From UBA5868 sp964482025 (GTDB lineage: Bacteria; Pseudomonadota; Gammaproteobacteria; Pseudomonadales; Cellvibrionaceae), in contig CAYZVN010000003.1 of the NCBI GenBank assembly GCA_964482025.1, forward strand, positions 21,328 to 85,327: a stretch of 64,000 nucleotides of DNA, in the 5' to 3' direction. Shown here in pieces: positions 42,261 through 51,751 of the stretch. The translations under genes and the position numbers were made by a program. Each line of letters starts with the position of its first letter. The first letter of the stretch is position 1. The notes beneath the pieces were generated by a model. The model did not search any database. It saw nothing but the letters and a program-made list of their open reading frames with translations, and was not told the DNA's origin.

Positions 42261-42758
42261 TTATCGAGCTCGCCGCAGCAGCATTTGATTGCCGGTCAGG
42301 TCGACATAAACCTTATTTTTTATGACATTTTTGGAGGTCACAGGAAAAACAACTTTGAATTTCGAGTTCTTGTACTCAAAAAATTCGGCAAACAAGCCCA
42401 CATAACGCGTTTGTGGATCCAGCACGAAGTGCTCCTCTTGAACCTCGCCAGGAACGAGGCGGTTCAATTCGCGCTTCGCAATCAGATCTTTACCCAACAA
42501 GGCTTCGTCTTTTTCATAAAGCTCAAGAAAGTCGGCTTTACTAAAGGCTTGCTCGGAAGATAGCTCATAAAAACGAATAAAAAGCGGAGAGGGGGAGTGT
42601 TTTTCATCTGGATTGATATCTTCTCCCCCGACCAGCACCAGCTTCAGGTCCGTATCCAAGTCGAACATGCCGACAACGCCGCTGTTAAGCTTGGTGCAGC
42701 TCCACAAAGGACCGATCAATACAACCACAGCAAAAATTCGACAGATAAATCGTAGCAC
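42261..42758 (-). CDS. tssJ: TssJ, T6SS outer-membrane lipoprotein
   Basis: Lipoprotein that anchors TssM at the outer membrane. 165 residues with a lipoprotein signal: hydrophobic core FAVVVLIGPL and lipobox LWSC, lipidated Cys at about residue 21; Trp at the -2 position is unusual. Thr at +2 predicts the outer membrane. The body has the family pattern SPLFIRFYELSSEQAF and ends with a beta-rich part. Its position between tagH and tssK supports the call. Confidence 0.85.
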   Translation of the reverse strand: MLRFICRIFAVVVLIGPLWSCTKLNSGVVGMFDLDTDLKLVLVGGEDINPDEKHSPSPLFIRFYELSSEQAFSKADFLELYEKDEALLGKDLIAKRELNRLVPGEVQEEHFVLDPQTRYVGLFAEFFEYKNSKFKVVFPVTSKNVIKNKVYVDLTGNQMLLRRAR

Positions 42759-42776
42759 CCAATATCCTCCTATAAA

Positions 42777-44354
42777 TTAAAGATCGCTTTTGCGCGCATT
42801 CGCCAATTTGCGCATTTGGTCTTCGTACGCCTGAACAAACTCGTCACCGAAGAGATCCTGAAAGGACCGCTCCATATCATTCACCATCTTTCGATAGTGC
42901 TCTTGATAGGCGCTCCAAAGGCGACCTTTGATAACGCCGGGCAACATACCGCCCTTGCCCGCCAACTTAAACTCTTCTTCTAAGCTCTCAGGATCAAACC
43001 TGCTCATTGCAGAGCGAAACGCAGAGCGAATCCCAGCAATAACCGCCAGCTGGTGATCCGCGATCGCAGAAAAACTTTCCTGTACCGCATCCAGCGGGGC
43101 TTTATAAGCCCGCGTCTTACGCAGAAACATAATATCAAGCACTTCGTCGACATTGACCGAGAACTTAATCGGGTTGTTTTCCACCGGCTGAATCGTGGTG
43201 ATATTGATGCGAAACTCATTTTTGATGCTGGTGCGCGAGCGCAACACTTGCATCAATCCGTCGAGAGTTTCGCGCATCATCAAGCCGACGGTATGGTGTA
43301 TTTCCCGTATTTGATCATCCGTCAAATTGGCCTCACCCAAGCCCAAAGCCTCCAGCAAAGTGCGATCCAGAGTGCCGGCCGCTGCCGGTTTACTGGGCGC
43401 TCGCTGAGCTTGCGTCAATGGCTCTTGACTGCTGCCCCCCGGCCTGGGCGTCGCCGCGCTTGTGCCCGCTGTCAACTTTCTCCCCGTCTGCAGTACATTG
43501 GGGCTGGGCTCCGCCATTATCTTTGCCGAGGGCGCCTCATCCAAAGGTGTCGCCTGCACCTTGGGTGAGGGCACGCTCTTAATCAGCGAGTCGTGGTCGG
43601 AGAGGTTGTAAGAAGCCGCTTTGTTTTTGCGGCCGCCGAGCAAGCTTATGTCATCAGCCCAGTCTTCGGGCAGCATGGACCCACCCTGCTTAGACTCTGG
43701 CCAGGCAATCGACTCGTTCAGCGGATCAATCCCGTCTGGCTGGCTGCCCACGCTGATAAAGGGGTCGGCGAAGGGGGCGCTCTCGCTGAAAGAGCTAGAG
43801 CCGCCGCCAGCCGATTTTTCGGCATTGTCGAGCGCGACCAGCGGATCGGTAGTTTTCATGGCATCGGGGGCAATATCCTGAATTGCCCCTTGATAGTCGC
43901 CGCTCATAAACATGGATTCAGGATTATGTGCTTCGCTTTTGTCAAAGGCAAAGTCATCCGCTGCCGTAAAAGGCGCCTTGTCAGAAAACGCAGTGGAGGC
44001 GGCAAAAGGGGAGGAGGCGAAAGGGTTAGCCGACTGCTCGAGGGTGACCTTGAATCTATACTCGCCGACGTCGAAGCTATCGCCATCGGCAAGCGCCACT
44101 CGCGAGCCGCGCCCAACGGGCTCAGGAGAGCCATTGACGAAGGTGCCGTTGGTGCTGAGATCGGTTAGGAAATACTGATCCCCCTCTACACTGATCTGGC
44201 AATGTCGGGAAGACAGAAAACGTTCCGGATCGGACAAGACCCAGTCGTTATCGACACCCCGGCCAATCCGTCCGCCCTGTGGGCCGAACGTCTTGCGATC
44301 TTCCGCCAGGGCGATACCGGGCGGAAATTTGATGATGGTAAGCTGCAGCGCCAT
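42777..44354 (-). CDS. tagH: TagH/Fha, T6SS FHA-domain protein
   Basis: Phosphothreonine-reading switch protein. 525 residues: FHA domain at about 25-105 with GRIGR (28-32), SSRH (48-51) and STNGTFVNG (67-75), then a long low-complexity Ser/Ala/Pro-rich linker (about 115-330) and a C-terminal T6SS-specific domain (about 335-520). Expected target of PpkA/PppA regulation together with TssL. First gene of the minus arm; AGGAAGAAG before the ATG is a strong ribosome binding site. A frame-shifted reading from 44530 was examined and has no family-like sequence. Confidence 0.92.
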   Translation of the reverse strand: MALQLTIIKFPPGIALAEDRKTFGPQGGRIGRGVDNDWVLSDPERFLSSRHCQISVEGDQYFLTDLSTNGTFVNGSPEPVGRGSRVALADGDSFDVGEYRFKVTLEQSANPFASSPFAASTAFSDKAPFTAADDFAFDKSEAHNPESMFMSGDYQGAIQDIAPDAMKTTDPLVALDNAEKSAGGGSSSFSESAPFADPFISVGSQPDGIDPLNESIAWPESKQGGSMLPEDWADDISLLGGRKNKAASYNLSDHDSLIKSVPSPKVQATPLDEAPSAKIMAEPSPNVLQTGRKLTAGTSAATPRPGGSSQEPLTQAQRAPSKPAAAGTLDRTLLEALGLGEANLTDDQIREIHHTVGLMMRETLDGLMQVLRSRTSIKNEFRINITTIQPVENNPIKFSVNVDEVLDIMFLRKTRAYKAPLDAVQESFSAIADHQLAVIAGIRSAFRSAMSRFDPESLEEEFKLAGKGGMLPGVIKGRLWSAYQEHYRKMVNDMERSFQDLFGDEFVQAYEDQMRKLANARKSDL

Positions 44355-44691
44355 TCGAACTTCTTCCTGAACCGAACGCTTGACGGTTGATTATTTGTCT
44401 GTTGGCCGGACCGCTCCATGAAATCATCGAGCAGCCCAATATCTGGCATGAGTACCTTAAATAAGCGGGGTAGTATATTATCCATCGCCTGCAGGATGAA
44501 AGCTTCGGCATAAGGACGAGTCGTTCCCATTGCCCCGGTTTCCGCCGGTGAGCACTTTTCATGCAGGCAGATGTGCTCTAGACTTGCTGATTAACCAATC
44601 GGCAGGTTGCTTGCAGCCGTGCCCGTCTCGGCGAATCAGATGATTCACTATGCACGACGCGACAAACGCTTATATATAAAGGAAGGCTTAT
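44355..44691. promoter_or_regulatory. Divergent regulatory region of the two T6SS arms
   Basis: 337 bases without a supported gene between tagH (minus) and tssA (plus). It should hold both T6SS promoters. A TATATA sequence at about 44671-44676 could be a -10 box for tssA but has no clear -35 partner, and AAAGGAAGG just before tssA is its ribosome binding site. I see no sigma-54 -24/-12 pair and no strong palindrome. Confidence 0.5.
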
Positions 44692-45798
44692 ATGGCATCG
44701 CAGACGTCAATCGATTTGGACGCCTTACTTGCGCCTATATCGGATGATATGCCCACTGGTAAGGATTGCCGGCAAAACCCCTCACCAAATTCTCTTTACC
44801 AGCAGGTCAAAATCGCCCGCAACGCGGCACGTGAAATTGAGCGCAAAAACGCATCGGGGGCCGACCTTGGCAGTCCCGATGAGGACTGGCGCAAGGTTTA
44901 CGATCTCGCACCTAAGATTCTGCTGCAAGAGGCCAAGGATCTCGAAGTTGCCTGCTGGTATCTGGAAGCGTTGCTCCGGCGCTTCGGCTTTCAGGGGCTG
45001 CGCGATGGATTAAAGCTGCTAAATGGGCTGATCGAGCGCTTCTGGGATGACCTTTACCCCACACCCGATGAAGATGGCCTGGAGACGAAAGTTGCCCCCA
45101 TCACCGGCCTTAATGGTACCGGCCAGGAAGGCGTGCTTATTTCTGCCATACGCACCTCGCTTATCACCCAAGGGAACTCCGCCGGGCCATTCGCCTTTTG
45201 GGAGTGCCAAAAAGCACTTGCCAATCATCGCATTCAAGATCCTGAGAATCGGGAAAAAGAATTCAAAAGGCTGGGTTTCGAGTTTGAAGACATGGAAAAG
45301 GCGATCAACGAGTCGTCGGCGGAGTACATGACCAACCTCCGCGATGACTTAACGGAGTGCATCGCACTCTATCGCCATATGAGCCACCAGCTTGATGAGT
45401 ATTGCGGGACCTATGAGGCACCGCCTACCAGCCAAGTGATCTCTCTACTGGAAGAGTGCTTGAGCGTCGTTAAGCACTTGGGACAGGACAAATTTCCGGT
45501 GGAGGAAGCCGCCACCGAAGACCCTCTTGCCACGGATGAAGGAGCAGCATCCAGCGCACCGTCAGCACCAACCAGGGCCGGCGGCCCTCCGGAGACTCGC
45601 GAACAAGCCTTCAAGCAACTGCTTGAAATTGCAGAGTATTTCCGAAAAAGGGAGCCCCACTCACCCGTTTCCTATGTTTTAGAGAAAGCGGTAAAATGGG
45701 GCAACATGCCACTTTTCGAGCTTATGCGTGAATTGATCGCGGATGACCAAGCGCTCGCAGAGTACGGCAAGCTCACTGGAGTAAAAACGGAAGAATAA
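44692..45798 (+). CDS. tssA: TssA, T6SS sheath cap/assembly protein
   Basis: ImpA-family protein that primes and caps sheath and tube assembly. 368 residues with an ImpA_N domain at about 10-130 (LDALLAPISDDMPTGKDCR at the start) and a C-terminal region (about 295-368) with RAGGPPETREQAFKQLLEIAEYF, HSPVSYVLEKAVKWG and a MPLFELMREL end typical of short TssA proteins. Strong ribosome binding site. First gene of the plus arm, 27 bases before tssB. Confidence 0.92.
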   Translation: MASQTSIDLDALLAPISDDMPTGKDCRQNPSPNSLYQQVKIARNAAREIERKNASGADLGSPDEDWRKVYDLAPKILLQEAKDLEVACWYLEALLRRFGFQGLRDGLKLLNGLIERFWDDLYPTPDEDGLETKVAPITGLNGTGQEGVLISAIRTSLITQGNSAGPFAFWECQKALANHRIQDPENREKEFKRLGFEFEDMEKAINESSAEYMTNLRDDLTECIALYRHMSHQLDEYCGTYEAPPTSQVISLLEECLSVVKHLGQDKFPVEEAATEDPLATDEGAASSAPSAPTRAGGPPETREQAFKQLLEIAEYFRKREPHSPVSYVLEKAVKWGNMPLFELMRELIADDQALAEYGKLTGVKTEE

Positions 45799-45825
45799 AT
45801 TCACCTTTAAATCGAGGTTAGGACA

Positions 45826-46347
45826 ATGGCCGAAAGTATTCACGACAAACTGAAGCGAGTGAGAAAACCGCGCGTTCATATTACTTATGACTTGGAAGCC
45901 AACGGCGCCCAGGAAAAAAAGGAAATTCCATTCGTAATGGGAGTCATGGGCGACTACTCCGGTGACAATGCCGAAAGTAAAAAAGCGCTCAAAGATCGCA
46001 AATTTGCGCAAATTGACAGCGAAAGTTTCAATGACTTGATGGGAAAAATTAACCCTCAGCTCAATCTAAAAGTTGACAACACGCTGGAAGACGACGGCTC
46101 ACAGATGGCGGTTGATTTGCAGTTCAACAGCATAGAGGATTTCGAGCCTCAGCGCCTTGTGGAGCAAGTCGAACCCCTGCGCAAGCTTCTGGAAACCCGC
46201 AATAAACTGCGCGATCTTTTGACCAAAGCGGATCGCTCAGAAGATTTGGAAAAAATCCTTGAAGATGTTTTGAAAAATACCGAATCACTGAAATCACTTT
46301 CCAGTGAGTTGGGTGTAGATTCCGCCAATGGAGAGGAGGACAAGTAA
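45826..46347 (+). CDS. tssB: TssB, T6SS sheath small subunit
   Basis: Small subunit (VipA/ImpB) of the contractile sheath. 173 residues with the family motifs SIHDKLKRVRKPRVHITY, FVMGVMGDYSG and FNDLMGKINPQLNLKV. GAGGTTAGGA precedes the ATG. It is directly followed by tssC (the next ATG is two bases after the stop), the normal sheath-gene pairing. Confidence 0.96.
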   Translation: MAESIHDKLKRVRKPRVHITYDLEANGAQEKKEIPFVMGVMGDYSGDNAESKKALKDRKFAQIDSESFNDLMGKINPQLNLKVDNTLEDDGSQMAVDLQFNSIEDFEPQRLVEQVEPLRKLLETRNKLRDLLTKADRSEDLEKILEDVLKNTESLKSLSSELGVDSANGEEDK

Positions 46348-46348
46348 C

Positions 46349-47839
46349 ATGGCAAATCAAGAAACTGAACTGGCCAGCCAAGGCGCCGCAGAAGCAGGCG
46401 AAGCCAGTTTTCTCGAGCAAGCGATCGCCGCTACCAAACAAACTGAGCGCAATGAAGCTCAGGACCTTCTGAAAACCCTTACCGAGCAGGCCATGAAAGG
46501 CACTGTGACGTGGGACAAAAACCTTTCGGTGACCATTAATTCGGCGATAGAGGCAATTGATGAAGCCATGTCTCGCCAGTTATCGGCAATTTTGCACACC
46601 GATAAATTCAAACAGCTTGAAGGCTCCTGGCGCGGCCTGCATCACCTGGTAAGCAAGTCAGAGACCGGCAGCGATCTCAAAATCCGGGTGATGAATATCT
46701 CCAAAAAAGAGCTGACCCGAGACTTGGAAAAAGCCGTCGAGTTCGACCAGAGCCAGATTTTCAAGAAAATCTACGAGAGCGAATTCGGCACCGCAGGTGG
46801 TGAGCCTTATGCGGCATTAATTGGTGATTTTGAATTTTCTTCACATCCCGACGATATTTCCTTGCTGAGCAAAATGTCGAATGTCGCCGCAGCAGGTTTT
46901 TGCCCTTTCATTTCTGCAGCCTCACCGAGAATGTTTGGCTTTGATAGTTTCACAGAGCTATCAAAACCGCGTGATCTGGAGAAGATTTTCGACTCGGCCG
47001 AATACATCCAGTGGCGCTCCTTCCGCGACTCTGAAGATTCGCGTTTTGTGACCTTGACCATGCCCCGGGTTTTGGCTCGCGCACCTTACGGCAAGAGTAC
47101 AAGGCCGATCGATGCTTTCAACTTTGAAGAAATCGAACCCACTGACGATGGACGCGCGCGCGCGGCAGATCACGACGATTACTGCTGGATGAACGCGGCC
47201 TATGCGATGGGCACCACCATCACTCGCGCATTTGCTGAGTATGGCTGGTGTACCACCATCCGCGGTGCTGAAGGTGGCGGTAAAGTCGAAGGCCTGCCAA
47301 CTCATACCTTTATCAGTGACGACGGTGACGCCGATCAGAAATGCCCGACCGAAATCGGCATTACCGATCGTCGTGAAGCGGAATTAAGCAAGCTGGGCTT
47401 TTTGCCTCTGTGTCATTACAAAAACACGGACTACGCGGTATTTTTTGGTGCACAAACAACCCAGCGCCCGAAAAAATACGGCGACCCCGACGCCACTGCC
47501 AACGCCGCGATTTCAGCTCGCTTGCCCTACATCATGGCCACTTCCCGGATCGCCCATTTCCTTAAAGTAATGGCGCGCGACAAAGTGGGTTCCTTCATGG
47601 AGGCAGAAGATGCACAACGCTGGTTGAACGAATGGATTAATCAGTATGTGAACTCAAGCCCAGGGGCCAGCGCCGAAATGAAAGCGCGATATCCGCTCGC
47701 GGAAGCCAAAATTGAAGTTAAGGAAGTTCCTGGCCAACCGGGTGTCTACAGCGCGGTTGCCTGGATGCGTCCATGGCTGCAAATGGAAGAGCTCACCGCA
47801 TCTTTGCGCTTGGTTGCCAATATTCCCAAAGCGGGTTAA
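46349..47839 (+). CDS. tssC: TssC, T6SS sheath large subunit
   Basis: Large subunit (VipB/ImpC) of the contractile sheath. 496 residues from the ATG at 46349 (MANQETELAS), preferred over an in-frame start at 46328 inside tssB. Motifs: LEGSWRGLHHLV, EFDQSQIFKKIYESEFGT, GGEPYAALIGDFEF, RFVTLTMPRVLARAPYG and the C-terminal VYSAVAWMRPWLQ. A GC-rich hairpin follows the stop. Confidence 0.96.
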   Translation: MANQETELASQGAAEAGEASFLEQAIAATKQTERNEAQDLLKTLTEQAMKGTVTWDKNLSVTINSAIEAIDEAMSRQLSAILHTDKFKQLEGSWRGLHHLVSKSETGSDLKIRVMNISKKELTRDLEKAVEFDQSQIFKKIYESEFGTAGGEPYAALIGDFEFSSHPDDISLLSKMSNVAAAGFCPFISAASPRMFGFDSFTELSKPRDLEKIFDSAEYIQWRSFRDSEDSRFVTLTMPRVLARAPYGKSTRPIDAFNFEEIEPTDDGRARAADHDDYCWMNAAYAMGTTITRAFAEYGWCTTIRGAEGGGKVEGLPTHTFISDDGDADQKCPTEIGITDRREAELSKLGFLPLCHYKNTDYAVFFGAQTTQRPKKYGDPDATANAAISARLPYIMATSRIAHFLKVMARDKVGSFMEAEDAQRWLNEWINQYVNSSPGASAEMKARYPLAEAKIEVKEVPGQPGVYSAVAWMRPWLQMEELTASLRLVANIPKAG

Positions 47840-47846
47840 TACACCA

Positions 47847-47868
47847 GGGCGGGGTAGCCCCCCCGCCC
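47847..47868 (+). terminator. GC-rich hairpin between the two TssC genes
   Basis: GGGCGGGG (47847-47854) and CCCCGCCC (47861-47868) form a perfect 8-bp stem with a 6-base loop. Only GTTTCAC follows, so it is a partial terminator or mRNA-stabilising hairpin rather than a full stop. It could lower tssC2 and downstream baseplate gene expression relative to the sheath genes tssB and tssC. Confidence 0.5.
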
Positions 47869-47927
47869 GTTTCACAAGGATTTCGCTGTGCCTGTCTTCT
47901 TAGATCTTCCCCCGACAGCAAAGTGGC

Positions 47928-49427
47928 ATGGCCCCTGAGCACCCTTCACAGATTCGCCTGGATGATGTTCTCGACCAGCGGGCCTATGTCACCACTCTCG
48001 ATGAATTCATCGCCGAAAACGACAAGCGGCGGGCGCTCGAGTTCTGGTTCACGCATTGCAACGGCGACCAATTCCCCCGCAGTGTAGAGCAGGCAATTCA
48101 TCTTCTCGAGTACGCGGTTACCGAGCTTGATCACAAGATCAACGACCAGCTCAACGCCATTATCCATAATCCCGCCTTCCAAAAGCTTGAAGCCAGTTGG
48201 CGCGGCCTTTGGTATCTCGCAGTTCAAATGGAGAGCGTCAAAAACGCGAAGTTGAAGGTACTCGATATCACGTGGGCGGAGATTGTGCGCGATATTAGCC
48301 GCGCCATGGAGTTTGACCAAAGCCAGTTATTTCAGAAAATTTATAGCGAAGAATACGGTACCCCAGGTGGCGAGCCCTATGGCGTGCTGATCGGCGACTA
48401 TGAAATACATCACAAGCCCTCCGAAACACACCCATACGACGATATCGCTGCTCTGGAAGGCTTGGCCGAAATCGCCGCTGCGTCTTTTTCGCCCTTTATC
48501 GCGGGTGCCGCACCAGAGCTTTTCGGCCTAGATCAGTTTGCCGATCTACGTTTGCCACTCAATCTGCAGGCAATCTTTGCGCAAGCCGAATATGTGCGCT
48601 GGCGCAGTATGCGCAATAAGCCGGACACCCGCTTTGTCGGCCTGACTCTGCCGCGCACCCTAATGCGCCGTCCTTACCGCACCACGCCCGGCAGTTATAA
48701 AGGATTATTTTTTTACGAGAAGCTTAGCAAAAATGGGCACCAACACTATTTGTGGGGCAACGCCTGCTACGCTTTTGCCGGCATTCTCATTCGCGAGTTC
48801 GCCAGCGTCGGCTGGTTTGGTCATATTCGCGGCGTTCCGCGCGACCAAGTTGGCGGCGGCATAGTCACCAACCTGCCGTACGATGTATTTTCAACGGACT
48901 CTAAAGATGTCGCTTGGAAGCCGGTAACCGATGTAGTGATTACCGACTCCATCGAGCGCGATATTAGCAATCTTGGCTTTATCCCGCTCTGCCAGTGTTT
49001 TGCGACACCTTATGTTGCGTTCTACAGCAACCCCTCCATTCACATGATCCGCAAAGGCTCCAGCAAAGAAGCGGAGGTCAATGCCAAGCTTGCGGGTATG
49101 CTCCAGCATGTGCTTTGCGGGTCGCGGGTTGCGCATTACATAAAGGTTATGATCCGCGACAAGATTGGATCCTTTGCTACTGCGCAAGAATGTGAAAATT
49201 TTTTACGCGACTGGCTGTTTCAGTACACCACGGGTCGCGAAGACCTCGACTGGGAAACGCAAGCTCGCTACCCCTTGCGCGAAGCGGCCGTGAAGGTTAA
49301 CGAACACCCGGCTAAACCAGGTTATTACACCTGTATGATTCATCTGGTACCCCATTACCAAGCAGACCAAATGGTATCGGAACTGGAGCTGGTCACAGAG
49401 CTTATACAGCCGGGGAGCAACAACTGA
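47928..49427 (+). CDS. TssC paralogue (second sheath large-subunit-like protein)
   Basis: 499-residue full-length paralogue of TssC. It keeps the core motifs in variant form: LEASWRGLWYL, EFDQSQLFQKIYSEEYGT, GGEPYGVLIGDYEI, RFVGLTLPRTLMRRPY and RVAHYIKVMIRDKIGSF. Its C-terminal strand region differs (YYTCMIHLVPHYQ instead of VYSAVAWMRPWLQ), so it may not handshake with TssB in the same way. Paired TssC proteins are known in Agrobacterium (TssC40/TssC41). The start lacks a clear ribosome binding site, and an in-frame stop at 47901 rules out longer forms. Confidence 0.9.
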   Translation: MAPEHPSQIRLDDVLDQRAYVTTLDEFIAENDKRRALEFWFTHCNGDQFPRSVEQAIHLLEYAVTELDHKINDQLNAIIHNPAFQKLEASWRGLWYLAVQMESVKNAKLKVLDITWAEIVRDISRAMEFDQSQLFQKIYSEEYGTPGGEPYGVLIGDYEIHHKPSETHPYDDIAALEGLAEIAAASFSPFIAGAAPELFGLDQFADLRLPLNLQAIFAQAEYVRWRSMRNKPDTRFVGLTLPRTLMRRPYRTTPGSYKGLFFYEKLSKNGHQHYLWGNACYAFAGILIREFASVGWFGHIRGVPRDQVGGGIVTNLPYDVFSTDSKDVAWKPVTDVVITDSIERDISNLGFIPLCQCFATPYVAFYSNPSIHMIRKGSSKEAEVNAKLAGMLQHVLCGSRVAHYIKVMIRDKIGSFATAQECENFLRDWLFQYTTGREDLDWETQARYPLREAAVKVNEHPAKPGYYTCMIHLVPHYQADQMVSELELVTELIQPGSNN

Positions 49428-49428
49428 C

Positions 49429-49926
49429 ATGGCACCAGTGGATAAAGACCGCAATTTACGCGAGTCCATTCTCGACCGACTATTTGATGAAGACCCGGGC
49501 CTAAGTGTGGACTCGGAAAAAACGCGCCAGCGCAAATTAAAAGACTTACGCAGTAGCGTCCGCCGGGATTTGGAGCACCTGTTAAATACTCGCTATCGCA
49601 TAGTGTCACCACCGGAAGAACTTCAGCAGGTAGAGACAAGCCTGCTGAATTACGGTCTGCCCGATCTGGCGACCGTTAATATGCTGGATGTGGCCAAACG
49701 ACGTGAGTTTACCCGCAATATTGAAAATATTATCCGCACCTTCGAGCCGCGCTTTAAAAGCGTTTCCGTGCGCTATCTCGATAACAACGAAAAGACCGAT
49801 CGTACCCTGCGCTTCCGCATTGATGCCGTTATGTACGCAGACCCAGCGCCGGAAATCGTGGTCTTTGATTCAGTGCTTGAACCCGTACTGCGCGCTGTAA
49901 CTGTAGAAGAGTCTAAACATGGCTGA
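49429..49926 (+). CDS. tssE: TssE, T6SS baseplate protein (gp25-like)
   Basis: Baseplate wedge protein related to phage T4 gp25. 165 residues with RESILDRLFDEDPG near the start, the central SVRRDLEHLLNTR and the family motif PRFKSVSVRYLDNN. It starts one base after the tssC2 stop and overlaps tssF by eight bases, so the genes are translationally coupled. Confidence 0.93.
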   Translation: MAPVDKDRNLRESILDRLFDEDPGLSVDSEKTRQRKLKDLRSSVRRDLEHLLNTRYRIVSPPEELQQVETSLLNYGLPDLATVNMLDVAKRREFTRNIENIIRTFEPRFKSVSVRYLDNNEKTDRTLRFRIDAVMYADPAPEIVVFDSVLEPVLRAVTVEESKHG

Positions 49927-51751
49927 TGAATTACTTCCGTATTACGAAAAAGAGCTGGCGTTTATCCGGCAAATGGGTGCCGAATTTGCTAAAGAGCATC
50001 CGAAAATTGCCGGTCGCCTGGGCATCCACAATGACACCATTGAAGATCCTCACGCATCGCGCCTGATCGAAAGTTTTGCCTATCTCAATGCGCGTATTCA
50101 GCATAAATTAGACGACGACTTTCCCGAACTCAGCGATGCGATTTTAGGGGTGATGTTTCCGCATTATCAGCGCCCCATACCCTCAATGTCTGTGGTTCAG
50201 TTTGTGCCGGATGAAGATCAGCTCGACAGCAACTTTCTGATCGCCAAAGATACCTTGGTGGAAACGGAACAATTCCAGGGGGAAAATTGCCGCTTCGCCA
50301 CCATTTATGATGTCGAGCTTTTGCCGATCAAAATCAGCACTGCCATGTTGATCGGTAGACCCTTTGCAACCCCCGGTACGTCGCTCGTGCGCGGCGCGGC
50401 CAGCGTGTTAAAAGTTTCGCTCAATACTTTCAACGATGCGATTTCCCTGCAAGAGATAGCACCGCAGAAATTACGGCTATTTCTTAAAGGTCAGCCGCTG
50501 TATACCTATCCGCTTTACCAGTTACTGCTGAACGGTTGCCTCGATGTGTTTATGGCCACTTCGGAGGGCGACGTCGATCCGGTTCGCCTCGGCAGTCACG
50601 CCATCAAGCCCGTTGGTTTTAAGGCAGATGAAGGCTTATTGCCATATCCGCCAAACTCTGCGATTGGCTACCGCTTGTTGACGGAGTTTTTTGTCTTCCC
50701 CGAAAAATTTATGTTTATCGATATAGATTTGGAGGGCAAACTACCCGAAGGTGCAACCAATCGGCTCGATTTTTATTTCTATTTCAGCACCGCTGATATA
50801 GAGCTAGAGCACAATGTGTCAGAGGATTCGTTTGCGCTCGGCTGCACGCCTATGGTCAATTTGTTCCGCCATAAAGCAGATCCAATTAAAATCGATCAGA
50901 CTCAAATGGAATACCAGATCGTACCCGACGCCCGGCGACCGATCGGTTATGAGATATATTCTGTAGACAAAGTTACCGCCACAACGTCCTCTGGTGACAG
51001 CAGCGAGTATCTACCGTTTTACGGTTTGACGCACAAAGAACAAAACGATAATCGCCGAGCTTATTGGTACTGTCAGCGCCGTCCGGCAAAAATGGGCTAC
51101 TACGAGCGCGACGAAGGTACCGACATGTACCTGTCTCTGGTGGATCTGAATTTTAATCCCAACCAGCCATTCGATCGCACTCTGGTCATCAACACCACCT
51201 GCAGCAATCGGGATCTGCCGAGCAAGCTGCCGTTTACGTTGGACCACCCACGCCTACAGTGCGTCAATGGCGCGCCGCCCTGTAGTCGCATCCGCTGTCT
51301 CACGCAGCCGTCGAGCACCATACGTCCGCCATTAAAAAATCGCGCTCGCTGGCGATTAATTTCTCATTTAAATTTGAATTTGTTGTCCATTAGCGGCCAG
51401 GGCAACTCCACCGAAGCCTTTAAAGAAATCCTACGCTTATACGATTTTAAAGAGACCTCAGTGACCCGAGGCTTGATTGAGTCTGTGCAATCGGTACACG
51501 CCAAATCCATAAGCGCGCCACTTAATATCGACGGTCACGCCACCATTTGTCGCGGCATCGAAATTGAAATTGAGCTCGATGAAAATCTGTTGACCGGTAG
51601 CAGCAGTTATTTATTCGCAACTGTGTTAGAACACTTTTTCGCGCTCTACTGCCCAATCAATTCATTCACCCGTACACTGGTACGTATTAAAGGCAAAGAA
51701 GGATACCTGAAAAAATGTCCACCCAGATCCGGCGAAAAAATACTGCTGTAA
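49919..51751 (+). CDS. tssF: TssF, T6SS baseplate protein
   Basis: ImpG/VasA-family baseplate wedge component. 610 residues with the family start LLPYYEKELAFIRQMGAEFA and the motif HPKIAGRLGIHNDTIEDPHASRL nearby; the C-terminus ends in the usual PRSGEKILL. The 37-base overlap with tssG is long but both ends look right, since the TssF terminus and the TssG start both fit their families. Confidence 0.94.
   Translation: MADELLPYYEKELAFIRQMGAEFAKEHPKIAGRLGIHNDTIEDPHASRLIESFAYLNARIQHKLDDDFPELSDAILGVMFPHYQRPIPSMSVVQFVPDEDQLDSNFLIAKDTLVETEQFQGENCRFATIYDVELLPIKISTAMLIGRPFATPGTSLVRGAASVLKVSLNTFNDAISLQEIAPQKLRLFLKGQPLYTYPLYQLLLNGCLDVFMATSEGDVDPVRLGSHAIKPVGFKADEGLLPYPPNSAIGYRLLTEFFVFPEKFMFIDIDLEGKLPEGATNRLDFYFYFSTADIELEHNVSEDSFALGCTPMVNLFRHKADPIKIDQTQMEYQIVPDARRPIGYEIYSVDKVTATTSSGDSSEYLPFYGLTHKEQNDNRRAYWYCQRRPAKMGYYERDEGTDMYLSLVDLNFNPNQPFDRTLVINTTCSNRDLPSKLPFTLDHPRLQCVNGAPPCSRIRCLTQPSSTIRPPLKNRARWRLISHLNLNLLSISGQGNSTEAFKEILRLYDFKETSVTRGLIESVQSVHAKSISAPLNIDGHATICRGIEIEIELDENLLTGSSSYLFATVLEHFFALYCPINSFTRTLVRIKGKEGYLKKCPPRSGEKILL

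Noticed and set aside
44186..44530. 114-residue minus-strand frame overlapping the tagH start
   Set aside because: It runs through the FHA domain in another frame. tagH has the strong ribosome binding site and family motifs.
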